Shown piece after piece: positions 8,357 through 17,110 of a stretch of 64,000 nucleotides of DNA. The DNA comes from Actinomyces slackii (GTDB taxonomy: Bacteria; Actinomycetota; Actinomycetes; Actinomycetales; Actinomycetaceae): contig NZ_LR134363.1 of NCBI RefSeq assembly GCF_900637295.1, positions 310,001 through 374,000 of the forward strand, read 5' to 3'. How positions within the stretch are numbered: position 1 is the stretch's first letter; each line of letters opens with the position of its first letter. The notes below the pieces were generated by a model that was not told the origin of the DNA, made no database searches, and saw only the letters and a program-made list of their open reading frames with translations. The position numbers and the translations under genes were made by a program.

Positions 8357-11300
8357 CCACGCCCAGCAGCTCCGAGCCGCAGCCCTCGAGCCGCGGCGCC
8401 CGGCCCACCCCGGGCGCCGCGGCCCCGGCTGCTGCTAGCAGCGCATCCCCCAGCGCCTCCCCCAGTGCGTCTCACGCGGAGCGGAGCGCTCCGGGCGCCG
8501 CCAGCCGCTCCAAGGACTCCAGGGACTCCAGGGACTCCAGGGACTCCAAGCCCGCCCGCAAGGGCAGTGCGCGCGCGGCAAGGAAGGCCAGGAAGGCCGA
8601 GAAGGCTGAGAGAGCGGCCAGGAAGGCCGCCCGCAGGGCCGCGGCCGGCGGGGCATCCGCCCAGGCCGCATCGGCCTCCTCGGGGCGCGGTGGCCTCTCG
8701 CGCCTGCGCCGAGCCCTGCCCGGCCGGAGCCGGAGCGGCTCACTGCGCGGCACCCGCGGCCCGGAGCGGCGCGCCGCAGTGCGCCGTCGCCTGTCCACCG
8801 CCGCGGCCGCGCTGACCGTCATGGCCCTGGCCACGGCCGCCTGGCTCCACGACGGCGTCGCCCAGGCGGATCTGCACCTGCATGACGGCGGCGTGTGGGT
8901 GACCTCGACCTCCGATCACCTCGTGGCCCGCCTCAACTACCCCTCCCGGGAGGTCGACGGCGCCATCCGCACCGCCTCGGCGACCTTCGACGTCACCCAG
9001 GACGCCGAGAACGTCCTGGTCCCCGACTCCGCCGACGCCACCGTCTCCACCGTCGACCCCTCTCAGGTGGCCTTCACCGAGCGCACCCAGCTCACCCAGG
9101 GCCTGAGCGTCCAGCAGGGCGCTGACCGGGTCCTGGCCGCCGACGCCTCCGAGGGCACGATCCGCGCCACCACCGTCGCCACCGTCTCCGCCCTGTCGGC
9201 CTCCACCCCCCTGGTGACCGGCATGCCCGACGTCGTGGCCGTGGCCGGCAAGGACGGCGCCATTCACGCCGTGTCGGCCACCACCGGATCGCGCCTGTCA
9301 CTGCCGGTCAAGGACGCGGGCTGGGACTCCGCCGTCACCGCCGACCTGCCCCTGACCGCGGGCACGGATGTGGCCATCACCGCCGTGGGCGAGCGCCCCG
9401 TGGTGCTCGAGCGCGGTACCGGCATCCTCCACCTGTCCAACGGGCAGAAGGTCAACCTGTCCGAGCCGGGCCTGACCCTCCAGCAGCCCGGCCCCGCGGC
9501 CGACTCCGTTCTCGTGGCCTCGCGCACCGCCCTGATCAGCGTCTCCCTGGAGGATGGCTCCGTCAGCCGGATCCCGGCCGCCTCGGGCACCGTCCCCGAG
9601 GGCGTGGCCGCCCAGCCGGTGCGGCTGGGGCGCTGCATCTACGGCGCCTGGTCCGGCTCGGGGCAGTTCGTGCGGGAGTGCACCGGCCTGGGCGGGGGCA
9701 ATGAGACCCTCCACAACGAGTCCCTGGCCTCCTCCTCCACCCCCATCTTCCGCGTCAACCGCGATGCCATCGTCCTCAACGACGTGGAGACCGGCAAGGT
9801 GTGGCTGCCCGATGAGGAGCTCATCCTCATCGACGACTGGACCGATGTCACCGCCCAGACCGATGACAGCTCCGATGTGGAGGACGACTCGGCCAACATC
9901 TCCGAGGAGCAGACCCCGCCGGAGCGCACGGAGGAGAATCACGCCCCCGAGGCCAATGACGACGCCTTCGGCGTGCGCCCCGGGCGCGCCACGCTCCTGC
10001 CGGTCCTGGCCAATGACTCCGATCCCGACGGCGATGTCCTGACGGCCTCGGCCACGGAGGCGGGATCGGTCGCCTCGGTGACCAGCGCCCAGGGAGGCCT
10101 GGCCCTGCACCTGGATGTGCCCGCCGACGCCACGGGGACCATCACGGTGCCCTATACGGCCAGTGACGGGCGCGGCATGAGCGACTCGGCCACCGCCACG
10201 GTCGAGGTCCACGGCTGGGATGTCAACGCCGCCCCCGAGCAGACCACCACCCCCACCCTGTCCCTGACCGAGGGCGCTGTCGGCTCGGTCAGCGTGCTGG
10301 GCCACTGGCTGGACCCGGACGGCGACAACGTCTACCTGGTCTCCGCCCAGGGCGAGGGCCTGGACGTCAAGTCCTCCCACGAGGGCACCGTCACCGTCCG
10401 GGAGATGGGCGCCGGCACCGGGACCCGGGAGATGACCGTCGTCGTCTCCGACGGCCAGGAGACCGCCACGGGAACCGTGAAGGTCGATGTGCAGTCCGCC
10501 GACACCGCCAAGCCGATCCCCAATGCCGACCACATCCGCGTGGTGGCCGGCTCGCGCGTGGTGGTCTCGCCCCTGGACAATGACGTCTCGCCCACGGGGG
10601 CGCCGCTGCACCTGGCCGGCGTCCAGGAGGCCCCGGCCGGCACCACCGTCGAGGTCGACCAGCAGGCCGGCGTCTTCACCTTCTCGGCCGAGGCCGCCCA
10701 GACCCTCTACCTCACCTATGACGTCCTGGACGGGGCCAACACCGCCCAGGGGCTCGTGCGCATCGACGTCGTCGAGCGCACCGACCCCTCGGTGCCACCC
10801 GAGGTGGAGGATGACACCGCCCTGCTGCGCGACGGCGGCGCGACCACCATCGCCCCGCTGTCCAATGACTTCGACCCCTCCGGGGGGATCCTGGTGCTGC
10901 AGTCCGTCTCGGCTCCACCGGAGTCGGGCGTGACGGTCACCGTGGTGGACCACTCCCTGCTGCAGATCTCCACCTCCGGGACGGTCCCGCCGAGCACCAG
11001 CGTGGAGTACACCGTCACCAACGGCACCGCCACCACCACGGGGCGGGTCTCGATCGTGCCGGTGACCTCCTCGCAGTCCCAGCCCCCCGTGGTCGGCGAT
11101 GACACGGCCGTCGTGCGCGCCGGCGACGTCGTGACCGTCCCGGTGCTGGACAACGACTCCTCCCCCGCCGGGCTGACGCTCTCGGTGGCCAATGAACTGG
11201 GCCTGGCGGGCCCCGAGCTGGGCACCGCCTGGGTCAGTGATGACACCGTGCGCTTCCGCGCCGGTGAGGAGGCGGGACGCACCACCCTGTCCTACACCGC

Positions 11301-14300
11301 CACCGACTCCCACGGCCAGACCGCCTCGGGCGCCGTGACCATCGAGGTTCGCCCCCGCGACGACGCCAATAACGCCGCCCCCTCCCCCCAGGGCCTGGAG
11401 GCGCGCACCGTGGCCGGCTCGGAGGCCACCATCGGCGTCCCCCTGGACGGCATCGACCCCGACGGCGACTCGGTGAGCCTGGTGGGCATGGAGCAGGCCC
11501 CCGAGATGGGCACGGTGGAGGTCTCCTCGACCTGGCTGACCTACACGCCCCTGGAGGGGGCCACCGGGACGGACACCTTCACCTATGTGGTCGAGGACCG
11601 CTTCGGCTCCCAGTCCACCGCCACGGTGCGCGTGGGCGTGGCCTCGGCGCCGTCCACGAATGCCGCCCCGGTGGCCACCGACGACCTCGTCGTGGCCAGG
11701 CCGGGCAGGACCGTGGCCGTCGACGTGCTGTCCAATGATCTGGACGCCGACGGCGACACGCTCAGCCTGGAGGGCAGCCCCACCAGCTCCGATCCCGCCC
11801 TGACGGTCTCGACCCGGGCCGGGCGCGTCGTGCTCACCCTGCCCGGCCAGGAGGGCGTCTACGCCGTGACCTACACGGTGGCCGATGGGCGCGGAGGCAC
11901 CGACACCGGCACGCTGACGGTCCAGGTGGCCCAGGACGCCCCCCTTGTCAACCCGGTGGGCGTGGACGACTACGTGACGGTGGATCAGGTCGATGCCAAT
12001 GGCAGGGTCACCATCCCGGTGCTGGACAACGACCAGGACGCCGACGGCTCCCCCTGGGACCTGGAGGTGAGCGTGACCGACGCCGACGTCCAGGTCGAGG
12101 GCGACTCCCTGTCCATGACCGTGGGCGAGGAGCGGCGCGTGGTGCTCTACACCATCACCGACGCCGATGGGCTGACCGGCAACGCCGTGGTCGTGGTCCC
12201 CGCCCGCAGCGAGCTGCGGCCGCGCGTCAACGCCGCCACGGTGCCCATCAAGGTCCCCTCCGACACCTCCACGGATATCCCGCTGTCAGCGCATATCGTC
12301 TCGCGGGCCGGGACCTCGCCGGTCATCACCGATGCCGACACGATCCGCACCGGGGCCGGCACTCAGGGCGCCGCCCTATCCGGGGACGGGACCTCCCTGC
12401 GCTACACCCCGTCCCAGGGCTTCATCGGGCAGTCCTCGGTGACCTTCACGGTGGCCGACGGCACCGGCTCCGATGCCCTGAGCTCGACGGTCACCCTGCC
12501 CATCGAGGTGGTCTCCACGACGAACACCCCACCGGTCTTCACCCCCACGGAGGTAGTGGCCGCCCCCGGGGAGGAGGCCACCACCGTGAGCCTGGCGGCC
12601 ATGACCACCGACCCAGATCAGGGCGACACCCTGACCTACTCGGCGGGCAGCGCGCCCGCGGGCTTCGAGGTCTCCCTGTCCGGCTCGACCCTGTCGGTCA
12701 GCGCCGCTGAGGGCACCGCCGAGGGCGCCACCGGCACGGTGGACATCACGGTCAACGACGGCACCTCGGATCCGGTGACCGCCGCCCTGCCGCTGCGGGC
12801 CGGCCCCTCCAACCGCCCGCTGATGACCGCGGCCCCCACGACGATCGACTCCGACGGCTCCCCGGTGAGCGTGGATGTCGCCACCCTGGTGACCAACCCC
12901 TTCCCGGACAAGCCCATCACCCTCAGCGGCGAGCCCCGGGTCACCGGGGGCGAGGGCAGCGTCACCGTCTCGGGGACCACCCTGACGATCTCCCCGGCCT
13001 CCGGCTTCAACGGCCGCATGACCGTCTCCTACACCGCACTGGACGCCACCGGCTCGGCCTCGCGGGCCGTCACCGGCACGGTGACCGTCACCGTCAAGGG
13101 CGTGCCCGGGGCTCCCACCGGGGTGCGCGCCCAGGCCGCGGGCGCCAGCGCCATGACGGTCAGCTGGGCGGCCGGCCCGGACAACGGCTCGCCGATCACC
13201 AGGTACACGGTCTCCGAGGTCGGCGGCGCCGGGCGCTGGGTGTGCTCCGGCTCGCCCTGCCGCGCCGATGGCCTGACCCCCGGCAAGAGCTACTCCTTCC
13301 AGGTGGTGGCCACCAATGCGGTGGGTGACTCCCCGCCCTCGGCCGCCTCCTCCCCGGAGGTCTTCAACGTCAAGGCCGACACCCCCGGCGCCCCCACCCT
13401 GACGGCGGGCCAGGGCCAGATCACCGCGTCCTGGAGCCCGGTGGCCTCCATCGAGGGGGTGTCCATGACCTACGAGGTGCGCCTGTCCGATGGCAGCACC
13501 CACACCACCTCGGGCACCTCCCTGACAGTGCGCTCGGTGAGCAACGGCACCACCTACACGGCGTCGGTGCGGGCCATCCCCTCGGCCGGGCAGCCCTCCG
13601 ACTTCTCCAACCGCTCCAACCCGGCCACGCCCATCGGGCCGCCCAGCGCTCCCGGCCAGCCGCAGGCCACCTCCAGCGGCGACCAGGTCCGGGTCTCCTG
13701 GACCCCTGCGCCGGGCAACGGCTCGACTGTGCGCTACACGGTGCAGGTCTCCGGCGCGGCCTCGCGATCAGTGGATGCGGGGACCTCCACCTCGGTAAGC
13801 GTCTCCCTGCCCCCGGGCTCCTACTCCTTCACGGTCACCGCGACCAACGACGCCGGCCAGGCCACCTCGCCGTCCACCAGCTTCACTCATAAGACGGTCC
13901 CGCTGGCGCCCTCGAACCCCACCGCGCGCGCCACCGGCGAGTCCGGCGTCATCGAGGTATCCGCCTCCCCGCGCAGCGGCAACGGCTACTCCGAGGGCGA
14001 GCTGAGCATCCAGTACTCCGTGGACGGGGCGAACTGGACCTCCTCGACCACCATCACCGGGCTGACCGACGGCCGGTCCTACACGGTTCGCGCCAAGGCC
14101 GTCTCCCAGGACGGCCGGGAGTCCGAGGCCGTCTCCGGCGCCTCGGCGACGCCCTACACCGAGACCCCTCCGCCCTCCAGGCCCTCGAAGCCATCGATCA
14201 ACTGCTCGGTCGACGGCCTGCAGGTGACCTGCTCCTGGGCGCCGGGCGGGCAGGACAGCGAGGGCACCACCTACCAGCAGCGGTGGCGCGCCGAGGATGA

Positions 14301-14775
14301 CGACGACTGGACCTACGACTCCATCCGCCAGGGCCAGAGCATCAGCTTCGAGGGCGACGATGACGACACGGCCACGGCCTGCGTGCGCGCCCGTCACCGC
14401 GAGGCCGGCGACTCGGAGTGGGCCTGCCAGGACATCGAGGTCGACGACGGCATCCATCAGGCCCAGGGGAGGGTTGCGGTCGGCACATCCGTGAGCTTCC
14501 CCCTGTCCACGGATGCCGCCGAGGCCGTCTGCACCGAGCGCGATCTGCGTGAGACCGGCTTCTCCCCGGACTCCTGCTGGAGGATCGTGATCGACATCTC
14601 CGGGATGAACCCGAGCAGCACGGTCAGCTGCTCCTACACCTATCTCAATCGCAGGTTCGGCCAGCAGTCCACGCACCTTCAGCAGGTGAGCCTGGACTCC
14701 AATGGCCAGGCGCATGCCGTCTTCCCGCACCGCAGCCCCTCGCCCAACAATCAGGTGACCTGCACTCAGCGGTAG
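8353..14775 (+). CDS. Giant membrane-anchored Ig-like / fibronectin type III surface protein
   Basis: This 2140-residue protein has a basic, low-complexity cytosolic N-terminus (1-145, with four DSR/DSK units), one membrane helix (about 146-166), a beta-rich region (about 167-510), an acidic linker, and then a chain of cadherin/Ig-like repeats. The repeats show motifs such as VLANDSDPDGD, PLDNDVSPTG, VLSNDLDADGD and VLDNDQDADG, starting near residues 528, 716, 814, 909, 1006, 1101, 1196 and 1389. About five Fn3 domains follow (near 1584, 1676, 1761, 1850 and 1937) and then a Cys-containing C-terminal domain. There is no LPXTG sorting signal; a type II topology is the likely anchor. The GTG start overlaps the cytidylyltransferase stop. 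It corresponds in place to the Fn3 gene of the bifidobacterial PFNA cluster. Confidence 0.9.
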   Translation: MTTPSSSEPQPSSRGARPTPGAAAPAAASSASPSASPSASHAERSAPGAASRSKDSRDSRDSRDSKPARKGSARAARKARKAEKAERAARKAARRAAAGGASAQAASASSGRGGLSRLRRALPGRSRSGSLRGTRGPERRAAVRRRLSTAAAALTVMALATAAWLHDGVAQADLHLHDGGVWVTSTSDHLVARLNYPSREVDGAIRTASATFDVTQDAENVLVPDSADATVSTVDPSQVAFTERTQLTQGLSVQQGADRVLAADASEGTIRATTVATVSALSASTPLVTGMPDVVAVAGKDGAIHAVSATTGSRLSLPVKDAGWDSAVTADLPLTAGTDVAITAVGERPVVLERGTGILHLSNGQKVNLSEPGLTLQQPGPAADSVLVASRTALISVSLEDGSVSRIPAASGTVPEGVAAQPVRLGRCIYGAWSGSGQFVRECTGLGGGNETLHNESLASSSTPIFRVNRDAIVLNDVETGKVWLPDEELILIDDWTDVTAQTDDSSDVEDDSANISEEQTPPERTEENHAPEANDDAFGVRPGRATLLPVLANDSDPDGDVLTASATEAGSVASVTSAQGGLALHLDVPADATGTITVPYTASDGRGMSDSATATVEVHGWDVNAAPEQTTTPTLSLTEGAVGSVSVLGHWLDPDGDNVYLVSAQGEGLDVKSSHEGTVTVREMGAGTGTREMTVVVSDGQETATGTVKVDVQSADTAKPIPNADHIRVVAGSRVVVSPLDNDVSPTGAPLHLAGVQEAPAGTTVEVDQQAGVFTFSAEAAQTLYLTYDVLDGANTAQGLVRIDVVERTDPSVPPEVEDDTALLRDGGATTIAPLSNDFDPSGGILVLQSVSAPPESGVTVTVVDHSLLQISTSGTVPPSTSVEYTVTNGTATTTGRVSIVPVTSSQSQPPVVGDDTAVVRAGDVVTVPVLDNDSSPAGLTLSVANELGLAGPELGTAWVSDDTVRFRAGEEAGRTTLSYTATDSHGQTASGAVTIEVRPRDDANNAAPSPQGLEARTVAGSEATIGVPLDGIDPDGDSVSLVGMEQAPEMGTVEVSSTWLTYTPLEGATGTDTFTYVVEDRFGSQSTATVRVGVASAPSTNAAPVATDDLVVARPGRTVAVDVLSNDLDADGDTLSLEGSPTSSDPALTVSTRAGRVVLTLPGQEGVYAVTYTVADGRGGTDTGTLTVQVAQDAPLVNPVGVDDYVTVDQVDANGRVTIPVLDNDQDADGSPWDLEVSVTDADVQVEGDSLSMTVGEERRVVLYTITDADGLTGNAVVVVPARSELRPRVNAATVPIKVPSDTSTDIPLSAHIVSRAGTSPVITDADTIRTGAGTQGAALSGDGTSLRYTPSQGFIGQSSVTFTVADGTGSDALSSTVTLPIEVVSTTNTPPVFTPTEVVAAPGEEATTVSLAAMTTDPDQGDTLTYSAGSAPAGFEVSLSGSTLSVSAAEGTAEGATGTVDITVNDGTSDPVTAALPLRAGPSNRPLMTAAPTTIDSDGSPVSVDVATLVTNPFPDKPITLSGEPRVTGGEGSVTVSGTTLTISPASGFNGRMTVSYTALDATGSASRAVTGTVTVTVKGVPGAPTGVRAQAAGASAMTVSWAAGPDNGSPITRYTVSEVGGAGRWVCSGSPCRADGLTPGKSYSFQVVATNAVGDSPPSAASSPEVFNVKADTPGAPTLTAGQGQITASWSPVASIEGVSMTYEVRLSDGSTHTTSGTSLTVRSVSNGTTYTASVRAIPSAGQPSDFSNRSNPATPIGPPSAPGQPQATSSGDQVRVSWTPAPGNGSTVRYTVQVSGAASRSVDAGTSTSVSVSLPPGSYSFTVTATNDAGQATSPSTSFTHKTVPLAPSNPTARATGESGVIEVSASPRSGNGYSEGELSIQYSVDGANWTSSTTITGLTDGRSYTVRAKAVSQDGRESEAVSGASATPYTETPPPSRPSKPSINCSVDGLQVTCSWAPGGQDSEGTTYQQRWRAEDDDDWTYDSIRQGQSISFEGDDDDTATACVRARHREAGDSEWACQDIEVDDGIHQAQGRVAVGTSVSFPLSTDAAEAVCTERDLRETGFSPDSCWRIVIDISGMNPSSTVSCSYTYLNRRFGQQSTHLQQVSLDSNGQAHAVFPHRSPSPNNQVTCTQR
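8515..8550 (+). repeat. In-frame 9-bp tandem repeat in the surface protein N-terminus
   Basis: Three copies of gactccagg and a fourth reading gactccaag lie in frame at 8515-8550, encoding DSR DSR DSR DSK in the cytosolic N-terminal region. Copy number could change by slippage without breaking the frame. Confidence 0.85.
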
Positions 14776-14872
14776 GCTCGCCCAGTGGGTGTGACCGCAT
14801 TGTTGCCGCAGGCGCCGCATCTCACGCCTTCGTGCACCACCAAGAGGATACGAGCAAAGGATCATAGGGCCC

Positions 14873-15838
14873 ATGGCTATGACTCAGGACAACGCGACCT
14901 GGTTCGCCGAGGCCTTCTCCACCATCGTTGACAATGTTGGCAAGGCTCTCCTCGGCAAGGAGGAGGTGATCCGCCTGGCGCTGACCGCCATGCTGGCGGA
15001 GGGCCACCTGCTGCTGGAGGACGCCCCGGGAACGGGCAAGACCGCCCTGGCCCGCGCCCTGGCGGCCTCGGTGCAGGGGACGCACTCGCGCATCCAGTTC
15101 ACCCCGGACCTGCTGCCCAGCGACATCACGGGTGTGACGATCTTCGACCAGGCCACCAGCTCCTGGCAGTTCCACCCCGGACCGGTCTTCTCCTCCATCG
15201 TCCTGGCCGATGAGATCAACCGCGCCAGCCCCAAGACCCAGTCAGCCCTCCTGGAGGTCATGGAGGAGTCGACGGTCACCGTGGACGGCAAGCGGCACGA
15301 GGCCGGGCGCCCCTTCATGGTCATCGCCACCCAGAACCCCGTGGAGCAGGCGGGCACCTACCGCCTTCCCGAGGCCCAGCTGGACCGCTTCCTGATGAAG
15401 ACCTCCATCGGGTACCCCGCCCGCGAGGCCCTGACCCGCATCCTGGCCGGCTCTGCCAAGCCCGACCGCTCCAAGGGCCTGTCCCCCGTGGTGGCCTCCA
15501 CCGTGGTGGCCTCCATGGCGGACCTGGCCGCGGACAACCACGTCGAGGACGCGGTGCTGGACTACATCGGCGCCCTGGTGGAGGCCACCCGCGAGGCCGA
15601 TGAGACCCGCATGGGCGTGTCCACGCGAGGCGCCATCGGCATGACCCGCGCGGTGCGGGTATGGGCCGCGGCCCAGGGGCGCACCTTCGTGCTGCCCGAC
15701 GATGTCAAGGACCTCGCCCAGGTGGTCTGGGCCCATCGCCTGGTCATGGACCCCGACGCCGAATTCACCGGCGCCACCGCCACGGGAGTCATCACCGCGG
15801 CCCTGGCCCAGGTCCCGGCCCCCACCCGCCGCAGCTGA
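14873..15838 (+). CDS. MoxR family AAA+ ATPase
   Basis: A 321-residue MoxR-type AAA+ ATPase. Walker A is DAPGTGKTALA (about residues 56-66), Walker B is VLADEINRA (about 110-118) and sensor 1 follows as VIATQNP. MoxR proteins act as chaperone-like ATPases for partner VWA or DUF58 proteins. Both an ATG at 14873 and one at 14879 are possible; aaagga and aggg precede them. The gene sits 97 bp after the giant surface protein and 3 bp before the DUF58 gene, the arrangement of PFNA-type clusters. Confidence 0.93.
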   Translation: MAMTQDNATWFAEAFSTIVDNVGKALLGKEEVIRLALTAMLAEGHLLLEDAPGTGKTALARALAASVQGTHSRIQFTPDLLPSDITGVTIFDQATSSWQFHPGPVFSSIVLADEINRASPKTQSALLEVMEESTVTVDGKRHEAGRPFMVIATQNPVEQAGTYRLPEAQLDRFLMKTSIGYPAREALTRILAGSAKPDRSKGLSPVVASTVVASMADLAADNHVEDAVLDYIGALVEATREADETRMGVSTRGAIGMTRAVRVWAAAQGRTFVLPDDVKDLAQVVWAHRLVMDPDAEFTGATATGVITAALAQVPAPTRRS

Positions 15839-15841
15839 GCC

Positions 15842-17110
15842 ATGCCCTCCCCCGCCCCGACCGCCGCGCCGAGCCCCACGGCTCCGCTGGCCCAGCGCGC
15901 CCCCGTGGATGAGAGCGCCTGGGCCCGGCTGCGCAGGGCGCTGGCCCCCCTGGCGGCACCGGTGCGCCGGGTCCTCGGAGTGGTCAGCCCCGTGGGCTGG
16001 GCCGCCCTGGCGCTGCTCATCGCCTGCGCCCTGGCCGGGGCCTACCTGGGGTGGCAGGAGTCCTGGAGCGCCGCCATCGTCCTGGCACTGGTGGTGCTCA
16101 CCGCGGGGCTCTGGCTCATTCCCCGTGGCAGTCACGTCGTCTCCCACGGCCTGCTCGAGCCGCGGGTAACCGTGGGGGACCACGCCCTCATCCGCGTCAC
16201 GGTGGACAACTCCCGGGCCCGCCCCCTGCTGCCCATCCGCATGGAGATGCCCGTGGGGCCGGCCAAGGCCGTCTTCGTCGTGCCCACCCTCCCCCCGCAC
16301 GGCCACCATGACCGCGGCTTCGTGCTCCCCACCCAGCGCCGCGGCGTCATCACCGTGGGGCCCGTCTCCTCGGTCTCGCGCGACCCCGTGGGCCTGCTTC
16401 ACTCCGAGCGCGCCCGCACCGAGGCCCAGGACGTCCACATCCACCCGCGCACCCTGCGCCTGGGCACCGTGCTCCACGGGACCCTGCGGGATATCGAGGG
16501 GGCGGTGACCCAGGACCTGTCCAGCTCGGATGTCTCCTTCCACGCCCTGCGCGACTACATCCCCGGGGACGACCGCCGCAATGTCCACTGGCGCACCACC
16601 GCGCGCACCGGTCGGCTCATGGTGCGCCAGTTCGAGGAGACCAGGCGCTCCAGCCTCCTGGTGCTGCTGTCCACCCGCGCTCAGGACTACGCCGGCGAGG
16701 AGGACTTCGAGACCGCCGTGTCCATCGCCTGCTCCCTGGCCCTGGACGCCGTCCACGATGGTCGGGAGGTCCGCCTGCTGACCCAGATGGGCGAGGTCCC
16801 CACCGCCACCCCGATGCGCCTGCTGGACGCCTCCTGCCTGCTGGGCCTGGGCGAGGACGAGGACAGCGCCCTGCTGGCGCGCCACGGCTGCGCCTCCCAC
16901 CCCGAGGCCTCGGTGGTCATCCTGGTCACCGGCCAGGACGTGGACCGGGCCACCCTGGCCCGCGCCCGCACGCACACCCCGCTGAGCATGGTCATGTTCG
17001 CGCTGCGCAGCGGATCGCGAGGGCTCTCGCGCCTGCATGCCGGCTCCCTGCCCGTGGTGGACCTGGACCGCCTCGAACAGCTCCCCACGGCCCTGAGGCG
17101 AGCGCTATGA
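15842..17110 (+). CDS. DUF58 domain protein
   Basis: A 422-residue protein with two hydrophobic helices near residues 55-100, then a soluble part holding the DUF58 core with GDDRRNVHWRTTARTGRLMV (about residues 241-260) and the QFEETR segment after it. DUF58 proteins are the usual partners of MoxR ATPases and have a VWA-like fold. The stop overlaps the transglutaminase start as ATGA. It probably works with MoxR and TgpA at the membrane; its exact activity is not known for the family. Confidence 0.9.
   Translation: MPSPAPTAAPSPTAPLAQRAPVDESAWARLRRALAPLAAPVRRVLGVVSPVGWAALALLIACALAGAYLGWQESWSAAIVLALVVLTAGLWLIPRGSHVVSHGLLEPRVTVGDHALIRVTVDNSRARPLLPIRMEMPVGPAKAVFVVPTLPPHGHHDRGFVLPTQRRGVITVGPVSSVSRDPVGLLHSERARTEAQDVHIHPRTLRLGTVLHGTLRDIEGAVTQDLSSSDVSFHALRDYIPGDDRRNVHWRTTARTGRLMVRQFEETRRSSLLVLLSTRAQDYAGEEDFETAVSIACSLALDAVHDGREVRLLTQMGEVPTATPMRLLDASCLLGLGEDEDSALLARHGCASHPEASVVILVTGQDVDRATLARARTHTPLSMVMFALRSGSRGLSRLHAGSLPVVDLDRLEQLPTALRRAL

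Noticed and set aside
9298-11313. Very long open frame antisense to the giant surface protein
   Set aside because: High GC content opens the complementary frame. The predicted product is Gly/Arg/Gln/His-rich with no domain, while the plus frame shows clear Ig-like repeats.
14700-14775. Sortase signal at the end of the giant surface protein
   Set aside because: The C-terminus is polar (ends near NNQVTCTQR) without LPXTG, hydrophobic helix or basic tail.
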